Positions 41,430-51,779 of a stretch of 64,000 nucleotides of DNA are shown in pieces (the stretch's first letter is position 1; every line of letters starts with the position of its first letter). This stretch comes from Micromonospora sp. 15K316. GTDB lineage: Bacteria > Actinomycetota > Actinomycetes > Mycobacteriales > Micromonosporaceae. The stretch is taken from assembly GCF_004348525.1 (NCBI RefSeq), contig NZ_SMKG01000005.1, positions 1 to 64,000 of the forward strand. The letters run 5' to 3'. A program made the position numbers and the translations under genes. Below the pieces are notes generated by a model. That model searched no databases and was not told where the DNA came from. It saw nothing but the letters and a program-made list of their open reading frames with translations.

Positions 41430-42552
41430 GGCGCACCGTCCCCTCGCCCACCTCGTACCGGGCGCCGCGCAGGGCCACCGGCACGTCGTCGTCGACGGCG
41501 CAGGTCACCAGCAGCTGACTCGCCCCGCCGACCAGCTCGGCCAGCCGCTCCCGCCGGCCCGCGTCCAGCTCGGCGAAGACGTCGTCGAGCACCAGCACCG
41601 GCTCGACCCCGTCGGCGCGCAGCAGGTCGTACCCGGCCAGGCGCAACGCCAGCGCGAACGACCAGGACTCGCCGTGGCTGGCGTACCCCTTGGCGGGCAG
41701 CGGGCCGAGAGTGAGGGCCAGCTCGTCCCGGTGCGGGCCGACCAGCGTCGTACCCCGCTCGATCTCCGCCGACCGCGACTCGGCGAGCGCGGCCGTCAAC
41801 GCCTCGGCGAGCACGGCCCGGTCCACGGTCGGCTCGGCCAGCTCCACCGACGGCCGGTACGCGATCGCCGCCGCACCACGCCCCGCGGCGACCGCGTCGT
41901 ACGCCTTCGCCACGTGCGGCGTCAGCGCCGCGACCAGTTCCAGCCGCCCGGCGAGCAGCTCCGCGCCGTGGCGGGCCAGGTGGGTGTCCCAGACGGCCAG
42001 CGTCGAGAGGTCGCCGCCGCGCGACCCGCCCGTCTTGCGGGCCAGGTACGCGGTACGCAGCAGGGCGTTGCGCTGTTTGACCACCCGCTCGTAGTCGGCC
42101 CGCACCCCGGCGAACCGGGGCTGCCGGCTGACCAGCAGGTCGTCCAGGTAGCGGCGGCGCTCCGCCGGGTCGCCCCGGACGAGTTCCAGGTCCTCCGGGG
42201 CGAAGAGCACCAGCCGCAACGCGCCGAGGACGTCCCGGGCCCGACGCGCGGGCGAACGGCCCAGCCGTGCCCGGTTCGCCTTGCCCGGAACGATCTCCAG
42301 CTCGACCAGCAGCTCGCGCCCCTCGTGCACGACCGCACAGCGGATCACCGCCGAGCCGGCGCCCATCCGCACCAGCGGCGCGTCCGTGGCGACCCGGTGA
42401 CTGTCCAGGGTCGCCACGTAGCCGAGCGCCTCGACCAGGTTCGTCTTGCCGACGCCGTTGGCGCCGATCAGGACGTTCGCCCCCGGCTCCAGGTCCACGC
42501 CGACCCGCTCGTACGAGCGGAAGTCGACCAGTTCCAGCCGGCGGACGTACAC
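41419..42552 (-). CDS. recF: DNA replication and repair protein RecF
   Basis: A 377-residue SMC-like ATPase. The Walker A is GANGVGKTN at about residues 32-40, the signature motif is around [20 protein letters not shown], and the Walker B is [13 protein letters not shown]. RecF acts with RecO and RecR in gap repair and fork restart. The GTG at 42552 begins [18 protein letters not shown] family sequence. A DnaA-box-like GTATCCACA lies just upstream, at 42557-42565. It is 15 bp from gnd, so co-transcribed with it. Confidence 0.97.
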   Translation of the reverse strand: MYVRRLELVDFRSYERVGVDLEPGANVLIGANGVGKTNLVEALGYVATLDSHRVATDAPLVRMGAGSAVIRCAVVHEGRELLVELEIVPGKANRARLGRSPARRARDVLGALRLVLFAPEDLELVRGDPAERRRYLDDLLVSRQPRFAGVRADYERVVKQRNALLRTAYLARKTGGSRGGDLSTLAVWDTHLARHGAELLAGRLELVAALTPHVAKAYDAVAAGRGAAAIAYRPSVELAEPTVDRAVLAEALTAALAESRSAEIERGTTLVGPHRDELALTLGPLPAKGYASHGESWSFALALRLAGYDLLRADGVEPVLVLDDVFAELDAGRRERLAELVGGASQLLVTCAVDDDVPVALRGARYEVGEGTVRRAE

Positions 42553-42567
42553 AGGTTGTGGATACCG

Positions 42568-43440
42568 TCAGCGCTTACGGACGGCGTGCCCGCCGAACTG
42601 CTGACGCAGCGCGGCCACCGCCTTCATCGCGGGCGAGTCCTCCTGGCGCGAGGCGAAGCGGGCGAAGAGCGACGCCGTGATGACGTTCAACGGCACGGCC
42701 AGCCGGACCGCCTCGTCCACCGTCCAGCGGCCCTCGCCGGTGTCCTCGGTGTAGCCGCTCAGCTCGGCGAGCTCCGGGTCCTCGTCGAGGGCCCGGTCGA
42801 GCAGGTCGAGCAGCCAGGAGCGGACCACGGTGCCCTCACGCCACGACTTGAAGACGCCGGGCACGTTGGTGACCAGCTCGGAGGCGGCCAGCAGCTCGTA
42901 GCCCTCGGCGTAGGCGTGCATCAGGCCGTACTCGATGCCGTTGTGGACCATCTTGGCGTAGTGACCGGCGCCGACCGGGCCGGCGTGCACGAAGCCGAAC
43001 TCGCCCTCCGGCTTGAGCGACTCGAAGATCGGCATCAGCCGAGCGACGTGCTCCTCGGAGCCGCCGACCATCAGCGCGTACCCGTTCTGCCGGCCCCAGA
43101 CGCCACCGGAGACACCGACGTCGATGTAGCCGATGCCCTGGTCGTTCAGCCGCTCGGCGCGGGGGGCGTCGTCGCTGAATCGCGAGTTGCCACCGTCGAT
43201 GATGATGTCGCCCGCGTCCAGCACCTCGGCCAGCGCATCGATGGTCTCGTCGGTCACGCCCGCCGGCACCATCACCCAGATCGCCCGCGGCGACTCGAGC
43301 TTCTCCGCCAGCTCCGCGAGGGAGGCAACGTCGCTCAGCTCCGCGTTGTGGTCGAAACCGACCACCTCGTGGCCGGCGGCGCGCAACCGCTCGCGCATGT
43401 TGCCGCCCATCCGGCCGAGACCTACCAGGCCGAGCTGCAT
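42568..43440 (-). CDS. gnd: 6-phosphogluconate dehydrogenase, short decarboxylating type
   Basis: A 290-residue enzyme of the short (GndA/YqeC) class; the long class has about 470 residues. The Rossmann motif is GLVGLGRMGGNM at the N-terminus. DGGNSRFSDD and VGVSGGVWGRQNGYALMVGG follow, and the catalytic Lys is in AKMVHNGIEYGLM. It oxidises 6-phosphogluconate to ribulose 5-phosphate and CO2, and this class often prefers NAD+. Its place between dnaN and recF is conserved in actinobacteria. The ATG at 43440 is 38 bp after dnaN. Confidence 0.95.
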   Translation of the reverse strand: MQLGLVGLGRMGGNMRERLRAAGHEVVGFDHNAELSDVASLAELAEKLESPRAIWVMVPAGVTDETIDALAEVLDAGDIIIDGGNSRFSDDAPRAERLNDQGIGYIDVGVSGGVWGRQNGYALMVGGSEEHVARLMPIFESLKPEGEFGFVHAGPVGAGHYAKMVHNGIEYGLMHAYAEGYELLAASELVTNVPGVFKSWREGTVVRSWLLDLLDRALDEDPELAELSGYTEDTGEGRWTVDEAVRLAVPLNVITASLFARFASRQEDSPAMKAVAALRQQFGGHAVRKR

Positions 43441-43478
43441 GTGTTCTTACCTCCGGTGCGTGGGTGTTGCGGGCGCGA

Positions 43479-44612
43479 TCAGCGGGACACGCGGATCGGC
43501 ATGATGAGGTAGCGATACCCGGGGACGACCTCGCCATCCTCGCCGGCCGGCGAAATCACCGCGGGCTTGAAGGCGTCGACGAACGAGAGCACCGCGGTCT
43601 GCGCGCCCAGGTTGGTCAGGCCGTCGATCAGGTACTGCGGGTTGAAGCCGATGGTGAGCGGGTCGCCGGTGAAGGTGGCCTCCATCGCCTCGCTCGCCCG
43701 CGCCTCCTCGGAGCCGCCGGCCTCCACGACCAGCCCGTCGGCGCTGAAGCTGAGCAGCACCGGAGTGGTCCGCTCGGCGACCAGCGCCACGCGCTTGACG
43801 ACCTCGATCAGGGTGCTCACCGACACCCGGGCGTCGGCGTTGTGGCTGCTCGGGAAGAGCGACCGGACCGGCGGGTAGTTGGCGCCGTCGAGCAGGCGGC
43901 TGGTCGTACGCCGGGTGCCGCCGGCGAAGCCGATCATGCCTTCGCCGGCGCCGCCGGCGGCCAGCGCCAGGGTGACCTCGCCACCGAGCGGGCCTAGGGC
44001 CTTCGCGGTGTCGTGCAGGGTGCGCGCGGGCACCAGGGCGTTGATGCTCACCTCGGGGTCGTCCGGGTTCCACTGGATCTCGCGCAGCGCCAGCCGGTAG
44101 CGGTCGGTGGCGAGCATCGCCAGGGTGGAGCCGGAGAGCTCGATCCGCACACCGGTCATCATCGGCAGGGTCTCGTCGCGCCCGGCGGCGACGGCCACCT
44201 GGGCGACCGCGGCGGCGAACGTCGCCGCGTCGACGGTGCCGGCGCTCTCCGGCATCTCCGGCAGCGACGGGTAGTCCTCCACCGGCATGGTGGGCAGCGT
44301 GAACCGGGCGCTGCCGCAGACCAGCTCGAGGTGGGCGCCGACCGCGGCGATGTCGACCGGCTTGGCCGGCAGCGCCTTGGTGATCTCGGCAAGGAGCCGG
44401 CCGGAGACCAGCGCGGCTCCGTCGGCGTCCCCCTGGACCTCGACGGTCACCTGGCTGGAGACCTCGTAGTCGAACCCGGAGACCTGCAGGTTCCCGTCGG
44501 TGACCCGGAGCATCACGCCGGCCAGTACGGGAACGGACGGCCGGTTGGGCAGGCTCTTCGCGGTCCAGGCCACGGCCTCGGCGAGCGCGTCGCGCTCCAC
44601 TCGGAACTTCAT
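43479..44612 (-). CDS. dnaN: DNA polymerase III sliding clamp
   Basis: A 377-residue clamp subunit with three repeated domains of about 125 residues. It starts MKFRVERDALAEAVAWTAKS and ends GYRYLIMPIRVSR, the typical C-terminal P-M-R-L/V-like stretch that forms the partner pocket. It confers processivity on the replicase. The ATG at 44612 has GGAGG just upstream; an earlier in-frame start at 44642 lies inside the leader. It begins beside oriC, and gnd, recF and dciA follow on the same strand. Confidence 0.98.
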   Translation of the reverse strand: MKFRVERDALAEAVAWTAKSLPNRPSVPVLAGVMLRVTDGNLQVSGFDYEVSSQVTVEVQGDADGAALVSGRLLAEITKALPAKPVDIAAVGAHLELVCGSARFTLPTMPVEDYPSLPEMPESAGTVDAATFAAAVAQVAVAAGRDETLPMMTGVRIELSGSTLAMLATDRYRLALREIQWNPDDPEVSINALVPARTLHDTAKALGPLGGEVTLALAAGGAGEGMIGFAGGTRRTTSRLLDGANYPPVRSLFPSSHNADARVSVSTLIEVVKRVALVAERTTPVLLSFSADGLVVEAGGSEEARASEAMEATFTGDPLTIGFNPQYLIDGLTNLGAQTAVLSFVDAFKPAVISPAGEDGEVVPGYRYLIMPIRVSR

Positions 44613-45399
44613 CAATGCCTCCGCGTCGACGTCGACGACCACTCTCTCATGCCGACCGCTGCCTGCCGACCCGCCCGACGGTGCGGGTGCTCATCGCACC
44701 TTAAGGCGCGACGACATCGGCTGTGTGCCCGACCCCACGGAGGGAGTCCCTGCTCACCGCTGCCGAGGCAGCGTCCGGCCCGATCCACAGAAAGTCCAAC
44801 GGTGATGATTGGTTTTTGTTCTTTCAGAAGAGATAACTCATCGTCTTCATCGCACCTGTGCAAACTGTGGAGAACCGACGTTTGCGCAGGTGAGACAGGT
44901 TATCCACCGGTGATTTGGCTGTGGAGAACCGGGGTGTAACCCGGGGGTGCCGTCCACAGGCCGCGTCCGCCCCCAGGTTGTCCACCGTCGTCCACCGGTT
45001 ATCCACCGCCTATCCACCGACTTTCTCCCCAGGCCTGTGGACTGTGCGGAACGTCCCGACCGCCGTCATCCCCAGAACCTTCAACAGCTTGCCCACAGGT
45101 CGACGGTCATCGGTGGATGACGACGCTCGTTGTCCCCAGCCGTCCACACCCCGTCCCCAGGGTTTGTCCACAACCTGTGGGTAACCGAGCCTGGACCGAG
45201 CGTAGTTATCCACCGTCGGTGGATAACGGGATGTGGACAACGATCGGGGCGGTGGACGGACATGGGCCGATCCTGGGGGTTCGACCGGCTCGAGGGTCAA
45301 GTCGAAGGGGTGTGGAAAAACGTCGAGCCCCGCCGGGTGGCGGGGCTCGGGTGCGTCGGTGGCTCTGCGGTCCGGGGCCGGTCCGGGGCCGGGTAGGTC
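44613..45399. other. oriC: Chromosomal replication origin oriC
   Basis: The 787-bp dnaA-dnaN gap has no gene and many DnaA boxes in both orientations. Exact TTGTCCACA is at 45164-45172 (+) and 45232-45240 (-). TTATCCACC is at 44900-44908, 44999-45007, 45206-45214 (+) and 45218-45226 (-). TTGTCCACC is at 44978-44986. Related boxes lie at 44866, 44920, 44950, 44988, 45010, 45089, 45140 and 45176. An AT-rich stretch at about 44803-44850, on the dnaN side, is the best candidate for the unwinding element. Confidence 0.95.
45316..45349 (-). terminator. Rho-independent terminator of dnaA
   Basis: Perfect 11-bp arms 45324-45334 and 45339-45349 with a 4-base loop are followed on the minus strand by five Ts (45316-45320). 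It lies 51 bp after the dnaA stop, inside the oriC gap. Confidence 0.85.
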
Positions 45400-47214
45400 T
45401 CAGGTGTTCTGCTTGATCCGGTTGGTCAGCTCGGCGATCTGGTTGTAGAGCGAGCGGCGCTCGGCCATCTGCTGCCGGATCTTCCGGTCGGCGTGCATCA
45501 CGGTGGTGTGGTCGCGTCCACCGAACGCCTGCCCGATCCGGGGCAGCGACAGGTCGGTCAGCTCCCGGCACAGGTACATGGCCACCTGGCGGGCGTTGAC
45601 GAGGACCCGGGACCGGGAGTGCCCGCGCAGGTCCTCCAGGCTCACCCCGAAGTAGTCGGCGGTGGAGACCATGATCTGGTCGGCGGTGATCTCCGGGCCG
45701 GCGCCGTCCGGGATGAAGTCCCGCAGCACCTCCTCGGCCAGGGACAGCTCGACCGTCGACCGGGTGAGGCTCGCGAACGCGGTCACCCGGATCAGCGCGC
45801 CCTCGAGCTCGCGGATCGAGTTCGACACCCGGGAGGCGATGAACTCCAGCACGTCCGGCGGCGCGTAGAGCCGCTCCTGGGCCGCCTTCTTCTGCAGGAT
45901 CGCGATTCGCGTCTCCAGGTCCGGCGGCTGGATGTCGGCGAGCAGGCCCCACTCGAAGCGGGTACGCAGCCGGTCCTCCAGCGTCGCCAGCTGTTTCGGC
46001 GAGCGGTCCGAGGTGATCACGATCTGCTTGTTGGCGTTGTGCAGGGTGTTGAAGGTGTGGAAGAACTCCTCCTGCGTCCGTTCCCGGTTCTCCAGGAACT
46101 GGATGTCGTCGATCAGGAGGATGTCCACGTCCCGGTACCGTCGCTGGAACGCACTGGTCTTGTCGTCCCGAAGCGAGTTGATGAAGTCGTTGGTGAACTC
46201 CTCGGTCGAGACGTACCGCACCGAGCGGGCGTTGCCGAGGGTCGTCGCGTAGTGCCCGATGGCGTGCAGTAGGTGGGTCTTGCCGAGCCCGGAGCTGCCG
46301 TAGATGAAGAGCGGGTTGTACGCCTTCGCGGGTGACTCCGCCACGGCGACCGACGCGGCGTGCGCGAAGCGGTTCGACGAGCCGATGACGAACGTCTCGA
46401 ACATGTACTTCGGGTTGAGCCGGTTGCCGCCCGTGTCGGCTCCGGGCAGCCGTCGGTCGTCCCGCAGACCCGCTCGGTGATCCGCGCCACTGCGGCCGGG
46501 GCCGCTGTCGGTGCCGCCGTCGCGGGGCAGTGCCCGGATCACGTGCTGGTCACGCGGCGACGGCGTGTCGTCGCGGTAGCGGGGCTCGTAGGAGCTGGTG
46601 TCCGGGCCCGGCGGGTCGAGCCGGGCCGCCTGCTCGTCGAAGCCACGGCGCTCCGGTGCGGCGAGGGGAGCCGGCGCCGGGGCCGGATCGCCGAAGGCGG
46701 CGCTGAACAACGTCTCCTGCGCGTCCCGCCCCCCGAAGTCGGCGAGGTGGGGTTCGAGAGCTGGTTGCCCCGGTGCGTGCTCGGGCCCCGGCTGTTCGGG
46801 GACGTGCGCCGCCGGCCGGGCGGTTCCGTCGTGCCGAGGGCCGTCACCGGGGTGCGGGGCGTCGAGCAGCCTCGGTGGCTCGACCTCCGGGTCGACCGGC
46901 CCCGAATCCGGGGTGCTGCGGTAGACGGTTCCGGCCGGTCGTCCGGCAGGATCCTCGGGGACCCGGACGGTGACCGCCACCTGGATCGGCCGGCCGAGGC
47001 GACGGGTGAGCGCCTCGGTGATCGCCGGGCGCAGCCTCGACTCGATCACGTCCCGGGTGAACGCGTCCGGCACGGAGAGCAGCGCGGTGTCCTCGACTAT
47101 CGCGCGCAGTCGGGTCAGCCGGAGGTAGGCCCGCTGCTGGGCGGAGATGATCTCGTCGGCGAGCTCGTCGGTCGTCGCCGTCCACACCGCGGCAAGATCG
47201 GTCGAACCGGCCAC
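45400..47214 (-). CDS. dnaA: Chromosomal replication initiator DnaA
   Basis: A 604-residue initiator, long because of an extended domain II. Domain I is about residues 1-90, and a Pro/Asp/Gly-rich linker runs to about 270. The AAA+ domain III has Walker [11 protein letters not shown] and Walker [10 protein letters not shown]. Domain IV carries the box-recognition helix with [19 protein letters not shown]. It melts oriC and recruits the helicase. The GTG at 47214 has GAGGGGGTGG eight bases upstream; further upstream frame lacks homology. Two DnaA boxes upstream suggest autoregulation. Confidence 0.98.
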   Translation of the reverse strand: MAGSTDLAAVWTATTDELADEIISAQQRAYLRLTRLRAIVEDTALLSVPDAFTRDVIESRLRPAITEALTRRLGRPIQVAVTVRVPEDPAGRPAGTVYRSTPDSGPVDPEVEPPRLLDAPHPGDGPRHDGTARPAAHVPEQPGPEHAPGQPALEPHLADFGGRDAQETLFSAAFGDPAPAPAPLAAPERRGFDEQAARLDPPGPDTSSYEPRYRDDTPSPRDQHVIRALPRDGGTDSGPGRSGADHRAGLRDDRRLPGADTGGNRLNPKYMFETFVIGSSNRFAHAASVAVAESPAKAYNPLFIYGSSGLGKTHLLHAIGHYATTLGNARSVRYVSTEEFTNDFINSLRDDKTSAFQRRYRDVDILLIDDIQFLENRERTQEEFFHTFNTLHNANKQIVITSDRSPKQLATLEDRLRTRFEWGLLADIQPPDLETRIAILQKKAAQERLYAPPDVLEFIASRVSNSIRELEGALIRVTAFASLTRSTVELSLAEEVLRDFIPDGAGPEITADQIMVSTADYFGVSLEDLRGHSRSRVLVNARQVAMYLCRELTDLSLPRIGQAFGGRDHTTVMHADRKIRQQMAERRSLYNQIAELTNRIKQNT

Positions 47215-47328
47215 CGTCGTGCCACCCCCTCGCCTCTGCTCCCCGGCCGTCGCTGTCTGCCAGCCGGCCGTCGCGGGCCCGCCGCGTTCGCGCGATGGCG
47301 CTTCACCACCCGAACGGCCGACCAGTCG

Positions 47329-47348
47329 TCGTCCACAAGTTATCCACA
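47329..47348 (+). promoter_or_regulatory. DnaA-box pair upstream of dnaA
   Basis: TCGTCCACA (47329-47337) and the exact TTATCCACA (47340-47348) lie about 120 bp upstream of the dnaA start in the same orientation, 11 bp apart centre to centre. They suggest autorepression by DnaA. Confidence 0.7.
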
Positions 47349-47681
47349 GCCTGTGTACCGACCGATTGTGGCCGTTCGTCGGACGCGGGTGGGACCTGCC
47401 CCTGCCTGATCGAGCGCTGAAGCGGGTACACCGTGCCGAACGATTAACTACCTTGTCCGGTCTTGCCGGTCGACGACGACTCAACCCCCGACGCCGACCG
47501 CAATCGGGCACGGTAACAGCGTTGTCCCTGCGCCATCAACCGGCGACGCGGCCCGTACGTTCTCGGTATGAGTGAAAACCGCCGCTTCGGTCGCGGGCGC
47601 GTCCCCGAGGACCGGGGGCGTGCCGTTTGACGGTCATTGCCCCCCTGCGTAGGCTGGAGCGGCTGCTCTCACGCCCTCTGT

Positions 47682-47687
47682 TAGGGT
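47682..47687 (+). promoter_or_regulatory. Candidate -10 element for rpmH operon
   Basis: TAGGGT about 155 bp upstream of rpmH matches the actinobacterial -10 pattern TAnnnT. No convincing -35 is visible. Confidence 0.35.
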
Positions 47688-47839
47688 GATGGGTGCTCGC
47701 TGCCCGGTGGGTCCCCCGCACAGACGGGGTGCCGCGTCGCCCGGCAGCGCCGATCGGAGGCCACCCCGCAGTGGCCTGGACCACCACACGACTCCCGGGT
47801 CCGTACGGCCCCGGGACGTAGGACAACGGAGAGCCTGAC

Positions 47840-47977
47840 GTGAGCAAGCGCACCTACCAGCCGAACAACCGCCGGCGTGCCAAGACCCACGGCTTCCGGC
47901 TGCGCATGCGCACCCGGGCCGGGCGGGCCATCCTCTCGACCCGTCGCGCCAAGGGCCGCGCCCGCCTGTCGGCCTGA
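47840..47977 (+). CDS. rpmH: Ribosomal protein L34
   Basis: A 45-residue basic protein: [38 protein letters not shown] and a C-terminal RARLSA. The sequence is essentially invariant across bacteria. The GTG at 47840 has GGAGAGCC just upstream. It is the first gene of the rpmH-rnpA-yidD-yidC-khpB-rsmG unit. Confidence 0.98.
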   Translation: MSKRTYQPNNRRRAKTHGFRLRMRTRAGRAILSTRRAKGRARLSA

Positions 47978-48014
47978 GGCCGACCGGGCAGGTCCGGGGG
48001 GACGTGGGGCAGCC

Positions 48015-48428
48015 GTGCTGGCCGCCGCGCAGCGACTGCGGCGCAGCAGCGAGTTCGCCGCAGCGGTCCGGGGTGGCCGACGCGCCGGCCGTGGTGCCGT
48101 CGTGGTGCACCTGACCCTGCCGATCTCCCCGGAGGCGGCGACGCCGACATCGCCGGAGCCGGCGCGGGAAGCCGGTGCGGAGGACTCCTCCGCGCCGACT
48201 CGCGCCGGCTTCGTCGTATCCAAGGCGGTGGGACCCGCGGTGGTCCGCAACCGGGTCCGCCGCCGCCTGCGGCACCTGGTTCGGGAACGGCTGGGCGAAC
48301 TCCCCGCGGGCAGCACGTTGGTCGTGCGGGCGCTCCCCGAGGCGGCCGAGGTCTCCTACCTGCGGCTCGGTGCCGACCTGGACGCCGCGATCACCGCCGC
48401 CCAGGCGCCCCGAAGGCGGCGTCGGTGA
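48015..48428 (+). CDS. rnpA: Ribonuclease P protein component
   Basis: A 137-residue basic protein. The family RNR motif region is present as [26 protein letters not shown], preceded by [20 protein letters not shown]. An acidic/Ala-rich insert at about residues 40-65 lengthens it slightly. It supports the RNase P RNA in 5' maturation of tRNA. The GTG at 48015 is preceded by a G-rich stretch. Its stop overlaps the yidD start (GTGA). Confidence 0.95.
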   Translation: MLAAAQRLRRSSEFAAAVRGGRRAGRGAVVVHLTLPISPEAATPTSPEPAREAGAEDSSAPTRAGFVVSKAVGPAVVRNRVRRRLRHLVRERLGELPAGSTLVVRALPEAAEVSYLRLGADLDAAITAAQAPRRRRR

Positions 48429-48718
48429 GCGTCGGTTCGGCCGCGTCCCGGCCCCGCAGCCTGGCCGCCCGTGTGCTGATCGGGCCCATCATCGCGTACC
48501 GTCGTTGGATAAGTCCGGCACTGCCGGCCCGCTGTCGGTTCTACCCGTCGTGCAGTGCGTACGCCCTCGAGGCGGTGTCCCGGCACGGCGCGGCCCGCGG
48601 AACCTGGTTGGCGGTCCGGCGGTTGTTGCGATGCCACCCCTTCCACCCAGGTGGACATGACCCGGTACCGGAGCCGGGCGGTCGCCGCCGTGCCGATGTG
48701 ACTGGAGCTCCGAATTGA
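48425..48718 (+). CDS. yidD: Membrane protein insertion efficiency factor YidD
   Basis: A 97-residue protein with the family core [38 protein letters not shown] and [18 protein letters not shown]. The three conserved cysteines are present. It helps YidC insert membrane proteins. It is coupled to rnpA by a 4-bp GTGA overlap, and its TGA overlaps the TTG start of yidC. Confidence 0.97.
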   Translation: MSVGSAASRPRSLAARVLIGPIIAYRRWISPALPARCRFYPSCSAYALEAVSRHGAARGTWLAVRRLLRCHPFHPGGHDPVPEPGGRRRADVTGAPN

Positions 48719-49689
48719 GTCTCGACTGGGTCTACTACGCGATTTCGTGGATCCTGCTGACCTGGCACTCGGCCTGGGATGCCATCGGAGTGCCCGTCGA
48801 CGCCGTTCTCGGTACGAACTTCGCCTGGATCCTGGCGATCATCTTCCTGGTGGTCACCGTCCGGGTGATCCTCTTCCCGGTCTTCGTCAAGCAGATCAAG
48901 TCGCAGCGCGCCATGCAGGCGCTCCAGCCGCAGGTCAAGGCGCTGCAGGAGAAGCACAAGGGTGACCGGGAGACGCTCCAGAAGGAGATGATGGAGCTCT
49001 ATCGGAAGGAAAAGGCCAACCCGCTCATGGGCTGCCTTCCGATGTTCCTCCAGATCCCCGTCTTCCTGGGCCTCTTCCACGTGCTGAAGCGGCTCAACCC
49101 GACCAACGACAAGAAGACGCTGTATGGCTGGGCGGCGGATCAGTTCAACAGCGCCTCCAACGCGAAGCTCTTCACCGCGCCGATCTCCGGCAAGTTCGGC
49201 TCGACGCCCGTTGAACTGGCCAATCTGGGCGCGAACGGCACCACCGTAAAGATCATCGCCGGTGTCCTGGTCCTGGTGATGATGGGCACCACCTACCTCA
49301 CCAGCCGCCAGATGATCCTGAAGACCGGCTGGGCCGAGGACCCGCAGCAGCGGATGATCCAGCGCCTGATGCTCTACGGCATCCCGCTCTCGCTGCTCGT
49401 CTCGGGTGCGATCTTCCCGATCGGTGTGATCATCTACTGGGTCACCAACAACCTCTTCACCCTCGGCCAGCAGCAGTGGGTGCTCCGCAAGTACCCGCCG
49501 CCGGTCACCGCCAAGACCACCACCTCGGCCCGGAACCCGGTGCAGCCGGCGAAGACCGCTGGCCTCTTCGGTCGCAAGCCGGCCACGCAGCCGCCGACCA
49601 AGGCCGCCGCGCCGAAGGTCGCCGCCCCGAAGCCGGGCGCGAAGCCGGCCAACCCCAAGAAGGGGCGCCCCGCCAAGCGGCAGGGCTGA
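48715..49689 (+). CDS. yidC: Membrane protein insertase YidC
   Basis: A 324-residue insertase of the Oxa1/YidC type with five membrane helices. The first lies near [20 protein letters not shown], with the hydrophilic-groove Arg in VTVRVI. The coiled cytoplasmic hairpin [20 protein letters not shown] follows, then [20 protein letters not shown] and the final [20 protein letters not shown]. The C-terminal tail is Lys/Ala/Pro-rich. It inserts membrane proteins alone or with SecYEG. The TTG at 48715 overlaps the yidD stop. Confidence 0.97.
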   Translation: MSLDWVYYAISWILLTWHSAWDAIGVPVDAVLGTNFAWILAIIFLVVTVRVILFPVFVKQIKSQRAMQALQPQVKALQEKHKGDRETLQKEMMELYRKEKANPLMGCLPMFLQIPVFLGLFHVLKRLNPTNDKKTLYGWAADQFNSASNAKLFTAPISGKFGSTPVELANLGANGTTVKIIAGVLVLVMMGTTYLTSRQMILKTGWAEDPQQRMIQRLMLYGIPLSLLVSGAIFPIGVIIYWVTNNLFTLGQQQWVLRKYPPPVTAKTTTSARNPVQPAKTAGLFGRKPATQPPTKAAAPKVAAPKPGAKPANPKKGRPAKRQG

Positions 49690-49696
49690 CGTGATG

Positions 49697-49730
49697 CGGG
49701 CCGCCGCGGGAGACCGCCGGCGGCCCGTTT
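49697..49730 (+). terminator. Hairpin with short T-run after yidC
   Basis: The 10-bp arms 49697-49706 and 49718-49727 are followed by TTT, 8 bp beyond the yidC stop. It may attenuate transcription into khpB. Confidence 0.6.
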
Positions 49731-49901
49731 CCGCACCGAGCGGCCGCCGTACAGCCGGCGCCGGGCGGAACGCACCGCGCGAGACGCGGGCGCGGGCGAA
49801 ACTGCCCGTACAGACGTGCCCGTGGCACCGGCGACCTCCCGCCGGGCCTCGGGAGACCAACGGACCCGACGGTCCGGCCGAGCGAGTACGGAGATGAGAC
49901 C

Positions 49902-50510
49902 GTGACCGATACCAGCATCCCCCGCGCCGACGAGTCGCTGGACGAGGAGGAGACCGCCTCCGTGGCAGTGGACGAGGAGACCGACGGCGACACCGCCTCC
50001 GACGCCGAGGAGGCGAACGGCGCGGGCCGGGAGAAGAAGGCTCCGGCCGACAGCGACCTGTTCCGGCAGAGCGAGATCGCGGCCGACTACGTGGAGGGCC
50101 TGCTCGACATCCTCGACTACGACGGCGACATCGACGAGCTGGTCTCCGCCGGCCGTCCGGTCGTCGAGGTCGTCGGCGGCCGGCTGCAGAGCCTCGTCGG
50201 CCAGCGCGGCGCCACCCTGGAGGCGCTCCAGGAGCTCACCCGGCTCGCCGTCTTCCGCCAGACCGGTTCGCCGAGCCGGCTCCTGCTCGACGTCGGCGGC
50301 TACCGGGCCACCCGGCGCAAGGAACTCGCCGCCGTGGCCCGTAACGCGGTCGAGAAGGTGAAGGAGTACGGCGAGCCCGTCCGGCTGGAGCCGATGTCCG
50401 CCTTCGAGCGCAAGTGCGTGCACGACGTGGTCAACGCGATCGCCGGGGTGGAGAGCGAGTCGGAGGGCGTCGAGCCGAACCGCCGTATCGTCGTCCGACC
50501 GGCGGACTGA
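49902..50510 (+). CDS. khpB: RNA-binding protein KhpB (Jag, SpoIIIJ-associated)
   Basis: A 202-residue protein. The first 50 residues are an acidic tail and there is no Jag_N domain. A KH-type domain with [20 protein letters not shown] lies at about 55-130. The C-terminal R3H domain has [19 protein letters not shown] at about 145-200. It binds RNA with KhpA in other bacteria and affects cell-envelope growth. The GTG at 49902 has GGAGATGAG upstream. It is followed 4 bp later by rsmG. Confidence 0.95.
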   Translation: MTDTSIPRADESLDEEETASVAVDEETDGDTASDAEEANGAGREKKAPADSDLFRQSEIAADYVEGLLDILDYDGDIDELVSAGRPVVEVVGGRLQSLVGQRGATLEALQELTRLAVFRQTGSPSRLLLDVGGYRATRRKELAAVARNAVEKVKEYGEPVRLEPMSAFERKCVHDVVNAIAGVESESEGVEPNRRIVVRPAD

Positions 50511-50514
50511 CCGG

Positions 50515-51369
50515 GTGACTCACGACGACTTCCCGACCGGCCCGGGTGGTACCTCACCCGGGCCGTCGGCTGTCCGGCCCGGCGTACCCTCCGTCGGTCC
50601 TGCCGGCGCGCAGCCCGACGGCAGTGCGGCGAAGGCAGCCGACCCCACCGACGCCGTCCTGCCGGCCGGTCTGGCCGGGGCGGCCCGCACCCTCTTCGGT
50701 GACCGCCTCGACGTGGCCGCGGCCTACGCCGAGCTGCTCGCCACCGATGGGGTGATCCGCGGCCTGATCGGCCCTCGCGAGGCGCCCCGGATCTGGGACC
50801 GCCACCTGCTCAACTGCGCGGCGGTCGCCGAGCGGATCCCGGAGGGCGTCGAGGTGCTGGACGTCGGATCGGGTGCCGGCCTCCCCGGCCTGGTCCTGGC
50901 GATCGCGCGTCCCGACCTCGCGGTGACGCTGGTGGAGCCGCTGGCCCGGCGCACCTCGTTCCTGATCGAGGCGGTGGAGCGGCTCGGGTTGGGCGCGACC
51001 GTCCGCGTGTTCCGTGGCCGAGCCGAAGAAGCGGCGGCGGGTGCGGCCGGGGTGGCGCCACTGCGCGCCGACGTGGTCACCGCCCGCGCCGTCGCCCCGC
51101 TGGACCGGCTCGCGGCCTGGTGCCTGCCGCTCGCCGTGCCGAACGGGCGGCTGGTCGCGCTCAAGGGTGCGTCGGCCGCCGAGGAGATCGCCGAGCACGC
51201 GGCTGCGGTGGCGAAGTTGGGCGGCGGGGAACCCGCCGTGCACCTCTGCGGCGTCGGCGTGATCGATCCGCCGACCACTGTCGTCGAGGTGGTACGGGAG
51301 CGGGTCGTGGGCACGACAGGTGCGGCGGCCGGCAAGCGGTCGCGCGGCGGACGCTCTCGCCGTCGCTGA
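50515..51369 (+). CDS. rsmG: 16S rRNA (guanine-527-N7)-methyltransferase
   Basis: A 284-residue SAM-dependent methyltransferase. An N-terminal Gly/Pro-rich extension of about 40 residues is followed by the domain. [18 protein letters not shown] and [19 protein letters not shown] give the SAM-binding motif I, then [20 protein letters not shown] and [19 protein letters not shown]. It methylates the 530 loop of 16S rRNA; loss gives low-level streptomycin resistance in related genera. The C-terminus is Arg/Gly-rich. The start is the GTG at 50515. Confidence 0.96.
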   Translation: MTHDDFPTGPGGTSPGPSAVRPGVPSVGPAGAQPDGSAAKAADPTDAVLPAGLAGAARTLFGDRLDVAAAYAELLATDGVIRGLIGPREAPRIWDRHLLNCAAVAERIPEGVEVLDVGSGAGLPGLVLAIARPDLAVTLVEPLARRTSFLIEAVERLGLGATVRVFRGRAEEAAAGAAGVAPLRADVVTARAVAPLDRLAAWCLPLAVPNGRLVALKGASAAEEIAEHAAAVAKLGGGEPAVHLCGVGVIDPPTTVVEVVRERVVGTTGAAAGKRSRGGRSRRR

Positions 51370-51779
51370 CGGGGCGGCCCTGACGGTAGCCGCAAGGATC
51401 GCCGACCCCGACGACTGCTCCAGCTGTGACGCCTGTCGCCCTCGGCGACCGAAAACGCATCCGCCGCGCCGCTGCGTCGGACACTGCGTGCGGCGCGCCA
51501 CGCCCCCTCGGCTGACCAGCGGTTCCGTTGTGGCATAAGCCTTTCCCGTCCGGTGCCTTGGTCGTTGAACCGGTGCGGGTGGAGGGAAGGGATGAGAACC
51601 CGACGTGGACCGGTCGCGCCCGTGCGCCGTAGGCTGACCGCGCGTCGATAGTGTGGAGCGGATGGCGACGGACGTTGACGGTCCCGGCCGCTCCCGCTGG
51701 CTACGGACACCGCCGAAGCACGCGGGTGTGGCCAGTTGACGGGTGCGGACCGACCATCCGGAGCGGGCAGGGATGACAG
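51370..51779. other. Gene-free region upstream of parA
   Basis: A 410-bp region with two -10-like elements, TAGGCT (51629-51634) and TAGTGT (51649-51654), about 125-150 bp upstream of parA. They may mark two parAB promoters. No gene is visible. Confidence 0.5.

Larger units (their letters stand above)
47215..47839. other. Gene-free dnaA-rpmH divergent region
   Basis: A 625-bp region with promoters for dnaA (minus) and rpmH (plus). It contains two DnaA boxes near dnaA and a TAGGGT -10-like element toward rpmH. I see no additional gene. Confidence 0.7.

Noticed and set aside
42557..42565. A DnaA box upstream of recF
   Set aside because: A single GTATCCACA in a 15-bp gap is too little evidence to call a regulatory site.
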